Source: Curtobacterium sp. MCBA15_009
Lineage (GTDB): Bacteria; Actinomycetota; Actinomycetes; Actinomycetales; Microbacteriaceae
Assembly: GCF_001864895.1 (NCBI RefSeq)
Contig: NZ_MJGO01000038.1
Span: forward strand, 1,773 to 65,772
Direction: 5' to 3'
DNA: 64,000 nt
Positions 27,518-38,775 of the stretch are shown in pieces; position 1 is the stretch's first letter; every line of letters begins with the position of its first letter. Made by a program: the position numbers and the translations under genes. The notes under the pieces were generated by a model. That model worked only from the letters and a program-made list of their open reading frames with translations. It searched no databases and was not told the origin of the DNA.

Positions 27518-28039
27518 CTAGAACAGCGTCGCCGGCGGGGTCGCCTCGGGCAGCGGTGACGGCTCGCTGACCTCGGCACCCGGCCAGCCCGGACCCTCGG
27601 GCACCTCGGTGCCGTTCTGGTAGGCAGTGGCCGCGCCACGGGCGCGCACGTCCGCCGCCTCGTTCATCTCGTGCCCGACGTGGCCGCGGACCCACTCGAA
27701 CGTGACCTTGCGGCCCTGCAGCTCGGCGTCGAGCTCCTTGATGATCTCGACGTTGAGCACCGGCTTGCCGTCGGCCTTCCGCCAGCCCTTGCGCTTCCAC
27801 CCGGCGAGCCACTCCGTGCACGCCTTGATGGCGTACTGGCTGTCGCACAGGATGTGCAGCGGCTCGCCCGCGTCCTTCGTCGCCCGGAGCAGCTGCAGGA
27901 CGGCGGTGAGCTCGCCGATGTTGTTCGTCGCGCGCGGCCACCCGCCCGCAGCCCACCGGTCGTCGTCGACGTACCAGGCCCAGCCGGCGGGGCCGGGGTT
28001 GCCGAGGGCTGAGCCGTCTGCTGCGGCGACGATCGTCAC
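27518..28039 (-). CDS. rnhA: Ribonuclease HI
   Basis: A 173-residue protein with the RNase H fold. The catalytic acidic residues are visible in AAADGSALGNPGPAGWAWY, NNIGELTAVLQLL, LCDSQYAIKACTEW and GHVGHEMNEAADVRARGA. It cleaves RNA in RNA-DNA hybrids. A C-terminal ~30-residue Pro/Glu-rich tail is an addition. Start GTG at 28039. Confidence 0.9.
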   Translation of the reverse strand: MTIVAAADGSALGNPGPAGWAWYVDDDRWAAGGWPRATNNIGELTAVLQLLRATKDAGEPLHILCDSQYAIKACTEWLAGWKRKGWRKADGKPVLNVEIIKELDAELQGRKVTFEWVRGHVGHEMNEAADVRARGAATAYQNGTEVPEGPGWPGAEVSEPSPLPEATPPATLF

Positions 28040-28140
28040 GAGGGGACCTCCTGGTCGGTGCTGGTGCCCGTCGAGCGTAACGGACGCCCGGCTGCCCCCT
28101 GCCCGTCCGAGCTGCCCCGCCCCGGCGCCTGGCCGCTGCC

Positions 28141-28767
28141 TCAGCGGTCGACGGCCTGCTCCAGGGCGAAGGCGAGCCCGTCGCCGTCGGTGACGTCGTA
28201 GAAGGCGAAGTCACGCCGCATCCCGAGGATCCCGTCGAGTCCCGTGTTCGCGTACTGGCGGACGGCGCTGCTGCCACCGAGGAAGAGCGTGTCGAGGTCG
28301 CCGGTCTCGTTCCACTCGATCGACAGGTGGTCGCCGGAGTCGTCGACCATGCGGTCCGTGCGTCGGACGTCGACGTCGCGGGTGTGCCGCCCGTCGGTGA
28401 CGAGGGCGCGGCGATCCGTCACGGCGTACACCTCGGTGCGCTTGCGGTGCCGCTTCACCAGGAAGCGTCCGACCATGCCGTGCGCTCCGATGAGCAGGAA
28501 CACGAGCAGCACGACCGCGGCGGGCAGAGGGATCCCCTCGACGGCCCCACGGACGAGCACGGCGACCACGAAGCCCGTGAACAGGATGCTCAACGGGACG
28601 AGCCAGCGGTCGTGGGAGCCGAACATCTTCCGGGGATCGCTGTACCCGACCCAGAGCAGCTGCTCGTCGGGCGCCAGCAGCGGCTCGACGAGAGCACGTC
28701 GGTCGTCGTCGGACCGCGGTCGCGCCCGTCGTGCCCGTCGTGTCCGCTCGGCGGTCGGTTCACCCAC
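28141..28767 (-). CDS. PH-like membrane protein (1)
   Basis: A 208-residue protein. A basic N-terminus (RRARRARPRSDDDRR) precedes LLAPDEQLLWVGYSDPRKMFGSHDRWLVP. Two transmembrane helices follow, then a beta-rich domain starting KRTEVYAVTDRRALVTDGRHTRDV, characteristic of bacterial PH-like (DUF304-type) domains. A clear paralogue lies at 31390-31977 with the same HRKRTxVYAVTDRRALV core. Function is unknown. Confidence 0.8.
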   Translation of the reverse strand: MGEPTAERTRRARRARPRSDDDRRALVEPLLAPDEQLLWVGYSDPRKMFGSHDRWLVPLSILFTGFVVAVLVRGAVEGIPLPAAVVLLVFLLIGAHGMVGRFLVKRHRKRTEVYAVTDRRALVTDGRHTRDVDVRRTDRMVDDSGDHLSIEWNETGDLDTLFLGGSSAVRQYANTGLDGILGMRRDFAFYDVTDGDGLAFALEQAVDR

Positions 28768-28785
28768 GACGGCGAGCGTAGCGGC

Positions 28786-28827
28786 CGGGCGGCCGGGCGG
28801 CCGGTCGGCCGGTCGGCCGGTCGGGGC
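28786..28827. repeat. Short 8-bp tandem repeats
   Basis: Units of the form CGGCCGGG and CGGCCGGT repeat about five times between the PH-protein start and the MATE stop. This is a simple sequence of the slippage type. Confidence 0.7.
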
Positions 28828-28837
28828 GACCTGGTCG

Positions 28838-30262
28838 TCAGCCGGCGGCCTCGAGCGTGGCCTCAGCCCGCTCCGGGCTGCCCGCGGCGAGCCCCTCGTC
28901 GATCCGGCGGCGCGACGCCGTCCAGATGACGAGTCCGGCGAGGAACACCAGCACCTCGGTGACGGTCAGCGCCCAGATGATGCCCGCGAGGCCGAACCAC
29001 AGGTTGCCGAGCAGCACGATCGGGATGAACAGCACGCCCTGCGCGAGGGACATCGCGATCGCCGGCGTGACCAGTCCGGCGGCCTGGAACAGGGACGTGA
29101 ACAGGCCGGTGAAGCCGTTCACCACGGTCGCGACGAGCTGGGCGACCAGGATCGTCAGACCGATCGCGAGCACGGAGTGGTCGGACGAGAAGATCGTGAA
29201 GACCTGCTCGCGGAACACGAACACCGTCCCCGAGAAGACCAGCACGATGGCTCCGACGGTCAGTGCCGACGCTCGCAGTGCGGCGTGCAGCCGGGCACGG
29301 TCGCCCTTGCCGTAGGCGTAGGCCAGCAACGGCAGCACCCCGATGGTGACGCCCATCACGAGGAACTCGGGCACCTGTGCGATCCGCACGGCCGCCCCCA
29401 TGGCGGCGAGCGGGTCGTCGCCGTACCGGGCCGCGAGGTTGTTGAGCACCAGGGTCGTGACGATGAGGAACCCGGCCTGCAGCAGTTCGCTCACCCCGAT
29501 GCCGAACACGGGTCCGAGCACCGACCGCCGGAGCGTGAACCACCGGAGCGACAGCGACACGTTCTCGCTGTGCCGCCCGAGCCAGCGCACCCAGTAGACG
29601 ATGCTCACGACGTTGGCGAGTCCGACGGCGAGGGCTGCTCCGGCGACGCCCCAGTGCAGCACCAGGATGAAGAGCACGTCGAAGACCAGGTTCCCGATCG
29701 TCGACAGGACCAGGCCGACCATGGCCTGCCGGGCGGCGCCCTCGGCGCGGACCATCTGCTCGAGGCAGAAGGCGGCAGCGAGCACCGGCACGAACGCCAG
29801 CATCACGGCGACGTAGGCACTGGTCGCGGGCACCGCGGCGGCGTCCGCCCCGAGCACGCCGACGAGCGGCCGGAGCAGGAGCAGCCCCGCGCCGCCGAGG
29901 ACGACGCCGGTGATGACGGAACCCCACACCGCGAAGGACGCGACGTGCTTGATCTCACCCGCCTTCGCCGGGTCGTTCTCGGACGCGCCGAGCAACCGGG
30001 ACATCAGCGAGCTGCCGCCGACGCCGAAGACGCCGCCGATCGCCATGATGAGGCCGAGCAGCGGGGTGCCGAACGTGATCGCGGCGAGGAGCGACGTGTC
30101 GTGCTGCGAGCCGATGAAGCCCGCGTTGATGACGTTGTACAGGGCGCTGACGACCATCGCCGCGGCCATCGGGACGCAGAGGTGGACGAGTGCCCTGGCG
30201 ATCGGGGCGGTGGAGAGGTACCAGCGGTTGGTGGCCGCTGCGGTCGTGGTGTCGGTGCTCAT
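28838..30262 (-). CDS. MATE family efflux transporter
   Basis: A 474-residue protein with twelve predicted membrane helices in two similar halves. The N-terminal STAPIARALVHLCVPMAAAMVVSALYNVINAGFIG and GGVFGVGGSSLMSRLLGA are typical of MepA/NorM-type MATE proteins, which export cationic drugs with Na+ or H+ coupling. ATG 30262 has a GAAGGGG site upstream. It is preceded by a MarR gene in the same direction (102-base gap), suggesting local MarR control. Confidence 0.92.
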   Translation of the reverse strand: MSTDTTTAAATNRWYLSTAPIARALVHLCVPMAAAMVVSALYNVINAGFIGSQHDTSLLAAITFGTPLLGLIMAIGGVFGVGGSSLMSRLLGASENDPAKAGEIKHVASFAVWGSVITGVVLGGAGLLLLRPLVGVLGADAAAVPATSAYVAVMLAFVPVLAAAFCLEQMVRAEGAARQAMVGLVLSTIGNLVFDVLFILVLHWGVAGAALAVGLANVVSIVYWVRWLGRHSENVSLSLRWFTLRRSVLGPVFGIGVSELLQAGFLIVTTLVLNNLAARYGDDPLAAMGAAVRIAQVPEFLVMGVTIGVLPLLAYAYGKGDRARLHAALRASALTVGAIVLVFSGTVFVFREQVFTIFSSDHSVLAIGLTILVAQLVATVVNGFTGLFTSLFQAAGLVTPAIAMSLAQGVLFIPIVLLGNLWFGLAGIIWALTVTEVLVFLAGLVIWTASRRRIDEGLAAGSPERAEATLEAAG

Positions 30263-30363
30263 GTGTCGGCCCCTTCCGGGCAGGACGGATCGCGCGTCCG
30301 GCGGTGGCCGTCGCGTGCGTGTGGGTGGTGCCTCCGGCGGACGGCCGGGAGGCACGGGTGCGG

Positions 30364-30801
30364 TTACCGGGTCGGTTCCGGCAGCTCTGCGGTCACCTTG
30401 AGCAGGAGTTCGCGGAGCGTGGCGCGCTCAGCTGGGCTGAGCGGCGCGAGCAGGGTGTCGTCGAGGGCGAGCATCGCGTCCTCGAAGCCGGCGATGAGCT
30501 CGACACCGGCGGGTGTGGCGTGGACGAGCTTCGTGCGGCCGTTCGCGGCGTCGGGCCGTCGTTCGACCAGACCACGCTTCTCGAGTCCCTGCAGCAGGCT
30601 CGAGACGCTGGCCGGTGTGGTGCGGGTCATCGTGGCGATGTCCCGTTGGATGGCACCGGGGTTCTGCTGCAGGTACCCCAGCACGAAGCTCTGCTCGTGC
30701 GTGAGGTCGCGTTCACGGACCCAGTCGTCCGCGGCCTTGCGTTGCGCCCAGCCGATCCACCGCATGAGCTGGAGCGGGGTGTCGAAGTGGGGTGCCTGCA
30801 T
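30364..30801 (-). CDS. MarR-family regulator
   Basis: A 145-residue winged-helix protein. LTHEQSFVLGYLQQNPGAIQRDIATMTRTTPASVSSLLQGLEKRGLVERRPDAANGRTKLVHATPAG covers the recognition helix and wing of MarR regulators. It is upstream of the MATE transporter on the same strand and probably represses itself and that gene. The promoter region reads TTGACT-17-TAGAGT with ATG seven bases after the -10, so the message is likely leaderless. Confidence 0.9.
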   Translation of the reverse strand: MQAPHFDTPLQLMRWIGWAQRKAADDWVRERDLTHEQSFVLGYLQQNPGAIQRDIATMTRTTPASVSSLLQGLEKRGLVERRPDAANGRTKLVHATPAGVELIAGFEDAMLALDDTLLAPLSPAERATLRELLLKVTAELPEPTR

Positions 30802-30808
30802 GATCAGA

Positions 30809-30837
30809 ACTCTAACCGTTCGATCTCAAACAGTCAA
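30809..30837 (-). promoter_or_regulatory. marR promoter (-35/-10), leaderless
   Basis: On the minus strand TTGACT and TAGAGT are separated by 17 bases, close to the sigma-70-type consensus. The -10 ends seven bases before ATG 30801. Confidence 0.6.
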
Positions 30838-31016
30838 CGCGCGGCGGTGGTGGGGCGATCGTCGACTGGCCGGGGGCGGAGATCCGGCTCGCCGGGAGGA
30901 ACGGCGTCGGCGCGGGCGCTGAGGAGCACGACGATCGCGACGCCGATGACGACGCAGGAGACGGGCGTGATCGTGTCGGCCCCTGCGCGAGCACCGTGGT
31001 CCTGGAGGGCATCGTC
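30834..31016 (-). pseudogene. Possible C-terminal remnant of a membrane transporter
   Basis: The minus-strand frame ending at TGA 30834-30836 reads a hydrophobic helix, TITPVSCVVIGVAIVVLLSA, followed by a Pro/Arg-rich tail, as seen at the end of MFS or EamA transporters. No in-frame ATG or GTG was found, and the stop overlaps the marR -35 element. It may be the decayed end of a lost gene; evidence is weak. Confidence 0.22.
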
Positions 31017-31054
31017 GGACCGGCACTCGGGAGGCGCGGACTACCGTGCGGGCC

Positions 31055-31393
31055 ATGAGCGACAGCATCCCGCAGGCCCCCGGCCCCGACTCCTCCGACG
31101 ACCGTGCACGCAGCGACGCCCTCCGCGACGCCGCCCACCACGAGGGCGAGGGCGGCGTCGACGCGAGCGAACAGCGCGCCACCGACACGGCGTACAGCCC
31201 CTCGAGCGAGCGGGAGACCGTCGCCGCGCAGGACGACCAGCGCTCGGACGCCGAGCTCGAGGCCGACGGCATCGACACGTCCAAGGTCATCGCGGCACCG
31301 GGAACGGGCGGCGCGGACGACGCCGGCGACGTCGAACCCGCGCCGGGTGACCTGCACCTGCCGTGGCAGTCGGAGGAAGACCGCCGCGGCTAG
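31055..31393 (+). CDS. Disordered acidic hypothetical protein
   Basis: A 112-residue protein rich in Asp, Glu, Ala, Ser and Gly with no hydrophobic segment and few aromatics. It is predicted to be disordered. The end (GDLHLPWQSEEDRRG) holds its only tryptophan. TACCGT ends seven bases before ATG 31055 and there is no Shine-Dalgarno site, suggesting leaderless translation. The stop overlaps the convergent PH-protein stop by four bases. Function is unknown. Confidence 0.6.
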   Translation: MSDSIPQAPGPDSSDDRARSDALRDAAHHEGEGGVDASEQRATDTAYSPSSERETVAAQDDQRSDAELEADGIDTSKVIAAPGTGGADDAGDVEPAPGDLHLPWQSEEDRRG

Positions 31394-31977
31394 CGCGACG
31401 TCCGGTCGAGCGCGCGCACGAGCCCCTCGCCGTCGCTGACGTCCCAGAACGCCATCGGCTGGGGGCCGAAGAGGCCGTCGAGGCCGGTGTTGCCGTAGAC
31501 CCTGGCGTTCATGCCGTTCGCGGCGAAGATCGAGCCGCCGCCGTCCGACCCCCACTCCACGGTGCAGTGGCTCCGGTCGCGGGTCCAGCTGAGGGTCCGG
31601 TCCGTGCGCCCGATCGGCACATCGCGGGTCCCGCTCGGAGTGATCACCAGTGCCCGACGGTCGGTGACGGCGTACACGGTCGTGCGTTTGCGGTGCTGCT
31701 TGACGATGAACCGACCGACCGTGATGTGCAGGCCGATCAGCACGAACACGGTCCCGAACAGCAGGAAGAACGGCGGCGCTCCACTGGTCACGGCCGAGGC
31801 CATCCAGAACACCACGAACCCGAGCCAGAGCAGGCTGAACGGGACGAGGAAGCCGTCCCGCCCCGAGAAGCGCTTCGCGGGGTCGCTCGTGCCGGCCCAG
31901 TACAGCTGCTCGTCCGGACCGAGGTGGGCACGAGCCGTGGACTGCGGGTCGCCTGCTCCGCCGGACCCCTTCGTCAC
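31390..31977 (-). CDS. PH-like membrane protein (2), paralogue
   Basis: A 195-residue protein with LGPDEQLYWAGTSDPAKRFSGRDGFLVP, two transmembrane helices and the PH-like core QHRKRTTVYAVTDRRALVI. It parallels the protein at 28141-28767 along its whole length, including VYGNTGLDGLFG near the C-terminus against QYANTGLDGILG. The GTG 31977 start overlaps the stop of the aldo/keto reductase (GTGA), so they form an operon. Confidence 0.8.
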   Translation of the reverse strand: MTKGSGGAGDPQSTARAHLGPDEQLYWAGTSDPAKRFSGRDGFLVPFSLLWLGFVVFWMASAVTSGAPPFFLLFGTVFVLIGLHITVGRFIVKQHRKRTTVYAVTDRRALVITPSGTRDVPIGRTDRTLSWTRDRSHCTVEWGSDGGGSIFAANGMNARVYGNTGLDGLFGPQPMAFWDVSDGEGLVRALDRTSR

Positions 31978-32792
31978 GAGACGGCGTCCGGGTGGGAGCC
32001 GGTGCGCTGCCCGGACTCGAGCGTGGCGATGGCTGCGAGCTCCTCGTCGGTCAGCACGAAGCCGTCGACGTCCAGGTTCGACCGGATGCGCGACGGTGTC
32101 ACCGACTTCGGCAGCACCACGACGCCCTGCTGCACGTTCCACCGCACGAGCACCTGCGCCACGCTGACCCCGTGCGCGTCCGCGATGCCGGTGAGCACCG
32201 GCTCGTCGATGAGCCGCCCGCGCCCGAGCGGCGACCAGGCGCCGGTGGCGATGCCGTGCTGCTGGTGGAAGGCGATGAGCTCCCGCTGCGGCAGCCACGG
32301 GTGCCGCTCGACCTGGTTGAGCGCCGGGACCTCACCGGTCTCGTCGACGAGCCGCTGCAGGTGCTCCACCTGGAAGTTCGACACCCCGACGCTCCGCGCG
32401 CGGCCGGACTCGCGCAGTTCGACCAGGGTGCGCCAGGTCTCGACGTAGCGGTCCCTCGCCGCGGCCGGCCAGTGGATGAGGTAGAGGTCGACCGTGTCCA
32501 GGCCGAGCCGCGCGACGCTGTCGTCGAAGGCCCGCAGCGTCGCGTCGCGACCCTGGTGGTCGTTCCACACCTTGGTCGTCACGAAGACGTCGTCGCGGTC
32601 CAGCGAGGAGGCCCGGATCGCCTTGCCGACGCCGACCTCGTTGCCGTACATCTCGGCCGTGTCGACGTGTCGGTAGCCGGCGTCGAGGGCGGTGCCGACG
32701 GCCGACTCGGCCTCGGTGTCGTCGACCTTGTAGACGCCGAAGCCGATCGCGGGGATCGATGCCCCGTCGCGGAGGGGGATGGAGGTGACCAT
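31974..32792 (-). CDS. Aldo/keto reductase
   Basis: A 272-residue NADPH-dependent TIM-barrel reductase. The family signatures are GYRHVDTAEMYGNEVGVGKAI, the catalytic Asp/Tyr/Lys/His (D-x4-Y, VTTKVWNDHQ and LIHWP), SVGVSNFQVEHLQRL and VLPKSVTPSRIRSN (cofactor loop). It resembles 2,5-diketo-D-gluconic acid reductases and reduces small carbonyl compounds. It is coupled to the downstream PH-like gene by overlap. Confidence 0.92.
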   Translation of the reverse strand: MVTSIPLRDGASIPAIGFGVYKVDDTEAESAVGTALDAGYRHVDTAEMYGNEVGVGKAIRASSLDRDDVFVTTKVWNDHQGRDATLRAFDDSVARLGLDTVDLYLIHWPAAARDRYVETWRTLVELRESGRARSVGVSNFQVEHLQRLVDETGEVPALNQVERHPWLPQRELIAFHQQHGIATGAWSPLGRGRLIDEPVLTGIADAHGVSVAQVLVRWNVQQGVVVLPKSVTPSRIRSNLDVDGFVLTDEELAAIATLESGQRTGSHPDAVS

Positions 32793-33046
32793 GCACCCAT
32801 CCTGCCGGTGCTCGCCGGGGGTGTGCCGGGCCTCCCGGCCGTCCGTGGAGGACGCGGGCCGATCGGCGGGCTGTGGAGGGGAGGTCGGGCGACCGGCGCG
32901 ACATGGTCGCTGTCGTACGACGACGATGGTGTCGCGAGCCGCCTGCCGGACCTGGGGAGGGACGTTGGGCCACGGCGGGGCGACCGGGTCGCTGTCGCGC
33001 GACGTCGACGCGGCAGCGCGGCGCCGCGGACGGGCCGGCGGGCGAA
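32793..33046. other. Spacer upstream of aldo/keto reductase with paired short palindromes
   Basis: No gene seen. Two similar ~28-bp segments at about 32898 and 32980 both contain GGTCGCTGTCG followed by a palindromic core (TCGTACGA in the first, TCGCGCGA in the second), 82 bases apart. They could be operator sites for the leftward operon, but no regulator is adjacent. Confidence 0.35.
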
Positions 33047-34252
33047 TCAGGTCGGCAGGACGACCGGTTCGGTGTCGGGCAGGGGGCTCGCGTCGCGGCC
33101 GCGCAGGTCGGGCAGCCAGCTGCGCATCGCCAGGGGGAGCAGCACGCCGACCCCGGCCATCACGGCGCCCACGGTGAAGCCGCCGATCGGGCCGTTGCTG
33201 TCGATGAGGAAGCCGGCGACGGCCGATCCGCCGGCGGCGCCGATGAGCTGGCCGGTGCCCATCCAGCCGTAGGCCTCGGCGGTGTCGGAGAACTTGACGG
33301 TCGCCGAGACCGACCCGAACATGACCGCGAGGGCTGGGGCGATGCCCGCACCGGCGATGACCAGTGCGAGGCAGAGCCACCAGAAGCCCGTGCCGCCGAG
33401 GGCCAGGGTGAGGCCGACGAAGACGACGGCCATGCGCGTCCACAGGGTGTTGCGGGAGATCGGGCGGTGGCCGAACGCCAGGCCGCCGAGCAGGGATCCG
33501 ACCGCGAAGACGGCGAGGACGATGCCCGCGTTCGGGCTGCCCTCGCCGAAGACGCTGGTGACGCTGGCCTCGACCGCGGAGCAGGCGCCGATGAGCAGCA
33601 GGCCAGTCAGCGTCGCCACCACGACCGAGGGGCGGCGGAGCACGACGCCGAACGCGCGCTTCGAGCGGGGGATGCGCACGCGACCGAGCTCGGGGGAGGC
33701 GATGAACCACACGCCGCCGATCACCAGGAAGACCATGGCGACGACGATCGCCTGCACGGTGCCGACCTGCGTCGCGACGAAGGTGGTGATGACCGGGCCG
33801 GCGACCCAGATGAGCTCCTGGGCGCTGGCGTCGAGCGAGAACAGCGGGGTGAGCTGCGACGACGTCACCATCTTCGGGTAGATGGTGCGCACCGCGGGCT
33901 GCACGGGCGGGACGGCGAGGCCGCCGAGGAACCCGACCACGACGTAGGCCCAGAGCGGCATGGTGGAGAAGGCGATCACGACCATGCTCGCGAGCGCGAC
34001 GATGCTCGTCAGGACGAGGACGGGGCGCATGCCCCAGCTGCCCATCCAGCGGCTCGTCAGCGGACCCGCGATCGCCTGCCCGATGCTCGTCGTCGCGAGC
34101 ACGAGGCCGGCGGCGCCGTAGGAGCCGAAGACGTGCTCCACGTGCAGCAGGTAGGCCAGCGACAGCATCCCGAAGGGGAAGCGCGCGGTGAGCTGTGCAG
34201 CGATGACACGACCCACGCCGGGGGTCTTGAGGAGGGGGCCGTACGTACTCAC
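33047..34252 (-). CDS. MFS transporter
   Basis: A 401-residue protein with twelve predicted helices. Features are SIGQAIAGPLTSRWMGSWGMRPVLVL (motif A region) and the second-half loop FGHRPISRNTLWTRM. The GTG 34252 start is preferred because TACACT lies six bases before it on the minus strand, giving a leaderless arrangement. ATG 34318 would add a Pro-rich extension running through that hexamer. The substrate is unknown; sequence style suggests drug or metabolite efflux. Confidence 0.83.
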   Translation of the reverse strand: MSTYGPLLKTPGVGRVIAAQLTARFPFGMLSLAYLLHVEHVFGSYGAAGLVLATTSIGQAIAGPLTSRWMGSWGMRPVLVLTSIVALASMVVIAFSTMPLWAYVVVGFLGGLAVPPVQPAVRTIYPKMVTSSQLTPLFSLDASAQELIWVAGPVITTFVATQVGTVQAIVVAMVFLVIGGVWFIASPELGRVRIPRSKRAFGVVLRRPSVVVATLTGLLLIGACSAVEASVTSVFGEGSPNAGIVLAVFAVGSLLGGLAFGHRPISRNTLWTRMAVVFVGLTLALGGTGFWWLCLALVIAGAGIAPALAVMFGSVSATVKFSDTAEAYGWMGTGQLIGAAGGSAVAGFLIDSNGPIGGFTVGAVMAGVGVLLPLAMRSWLPDLRGRDASPLPDTEPVVLPT

Positions 34253-34363
34253 GACACGAGTGTACGGACTGGACGGAACGGGCTGTCCCCCGTCCTGGGG
34301 AGGGGGGTGTCGCATCGAATCTCGCTCCTCGAAGACACGCCGACCGCTCATCCGATTCCGCCG

Positions 34364-34482
34364 TTCTCCACACGGGTGTACAACCATGCTCCTCGCCCTG
34401 TGGGGAGTGTCTGTGGCGAGTGGCAGAGTGGCGGAAAACCGGGCCTCGGGAATCCACAGACTGTGGACGGCGTTGTGGAGAA
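34364..34482 (+). promoter_or_regulatory. Cluster of DnaA-box-like sites upstream of nrdH
   Basis: Five TCCACA-type elements occur within about 120 bp: TTCTCCACA (34364-34372), CTGTGGGGA (34398-34406), AATCCACAG (34451-34459), CTGTGGACG (34461-34469) and TTGTGGAGAA (34473-34482). The actinobacterial DnaA box is TTGTCCACA; each copy has one to three differences. DnaA regulates nrd genes in E. coli, so a similar input here is plausible but unproven. Confidence 0.45.
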
Positions 34483-34515
34483 CTACAGGCGTGTAACACT
34501 TCCTCTTGTGGTCGC

Positions 34516-34554
34516 TTGACTCCGCGAGCACAAGATGTAGTAGCGATGTAGTAA
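34516..34554 (+). promoter_or_regulatory. nrd promoter with NrdR-box-like repeats
   Basis: TTGACT at 34516-34521 can act as -35, with TAGTAG or the following TAGTAA near the -10. Overlapping it are GCACAAGATGTAGTA (34528-34542), which resembles the actinobacterial NrdR box, and a second partial copy GATGTAGTAA (34545-34554). NrdR represses ribonucleotide reductase operons through paired boxes of this type. Confidence 0.5.
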
Positions 34555-34618
34555 CGTCGTCCGCAGCACAACACACGAACTTCGGACCTGGAATCAGGCC
34601 CAGAAACCAGGGGAGAAC

Positions 34619-34852
34619 ATGGCCGTCACCGTCTACACCAAGCCGTCCTGCGTCCAGTGCACCGCGACGTACCGCGCCCTCGACAACAAGGGCATCGAGT
34701 ACGAAGTGCACGACGTCTCCACCGACGAGGCCGCCCTCGAGCACGTCAAGAGCCTCGGCTACATGCAGGCCCCCGTCGTCGTCACGGACGACGACCACTG
34801 GTCGGGCTTCCGCCCCGACAAGATCGCAACGCTCAGCGCCGAACTGGCGTGA
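34619..34852 (+). CDS. nrdH: Glutaredoxin-like protein NrdH
   Basis: A 77-residue redoxin with the C-V-Q-C active site near the N-terminus ([19 protein letters not shown]) and the NrdH-type end [12 protein letters not shown]. It reduces the class Ib ribonucleotide reductase NrdE, itself being reduced by thioredoxin reductase. It is the first gene of nrdHIEF. A GGGGAG ribosome binding site precedes ATG 34619. Confidence 0.95.
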   Translation: MAVTVYTKPSCVQCTATYRALDNKGIEYEVHDVSTDEAALEHVKSLGYMQAPVVVTDDDHWSGFRPDKIATLSAELA

Positions 34853-34857
34853 TCTTC

Positions 34858-34900
34858 TAGGTGTGTTCCCCGGCCCCGAAGGGGCCGGGGAACACACCTA
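34858..34900 (+). terminator. Long hairpin between nrdH and nrdI
   Basis: A perfect 20-bp stem (TAGGTGTGTTCCCCGGCCCC and its complement) with a GAA loop. It starts six bases after the nrdH stop and lies inside the nrd operon, so it may attenuate or stabilise: nrdH would be made in excess of nrdIEF. Confidence 0.75.
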
Positions 34901-35329
34901 CTGCGCGATCTGCTGTCCGCACCTTCTCCAAGAGGAGCGCACCATGAGCCGATTGGTCTACTTCTCGAGCGTGTCCGGCTACACCGCACGCTTCGTCGAG
35001 AAGCTCGGCCGCGACGCGGACCGGATCCCCCTCTACCCGAGTGAACCGTTCCTGCACGTCGACGAGCCCTACGTCCTGGTCCTGCCCACCTACGGTGGCG
35101 GCAACGGCGAGGGCGCGGTCCCCAAGCAGGTCATCAAGTTCCTCAACGACGCCCACAACCGCTCGCTCATCCGCGGCGTGGTCGTCGGCGGCAACACGAA
35201 CTTCGGCGAGGCGTACGGCCTGGCAGGGGACGTCGTCGCACGGAAGTGCAACGTCCCCCTTCTCTATCGATTCGAACTCTTCGGGACCCCTGACGACGTG
35301 TCGGCGGTCAACTCAGGATTGGATGCATT

Positions 35330-38579
<3,250 letters not shown>

Positions 38580-38596
38580 GTCTGGTCTGTCTCTTG

Positions 38597-38633
38597 CGAA
38601 TATCCCGCCGGCCTGAGTCCGGCGGGATATTCG
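38597..38633 (+). terminator. Terminator after nrdF
   Basis: CGAATATCCCGCCGG pairs with CCGGCGGGATATTCG around a short loop, 17 bases after the nrdF stop. It also marks the boundary between core DNA and the AT-richer defence locus. Confidence 0.8.
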
Positions 38634-38775
38634 CGTCACGAGCACAGCGCGTCTCTGGCAACGCTTCCGCTTCAAAAGACAGCGTATACGTACCGTAGTG
38701 GCGTACCATTCAGTACATTTCGAACAACCCGAAAGCTGACGTTAGAGGTGATGTTAGGGGGCTTGCATTTGCGCC

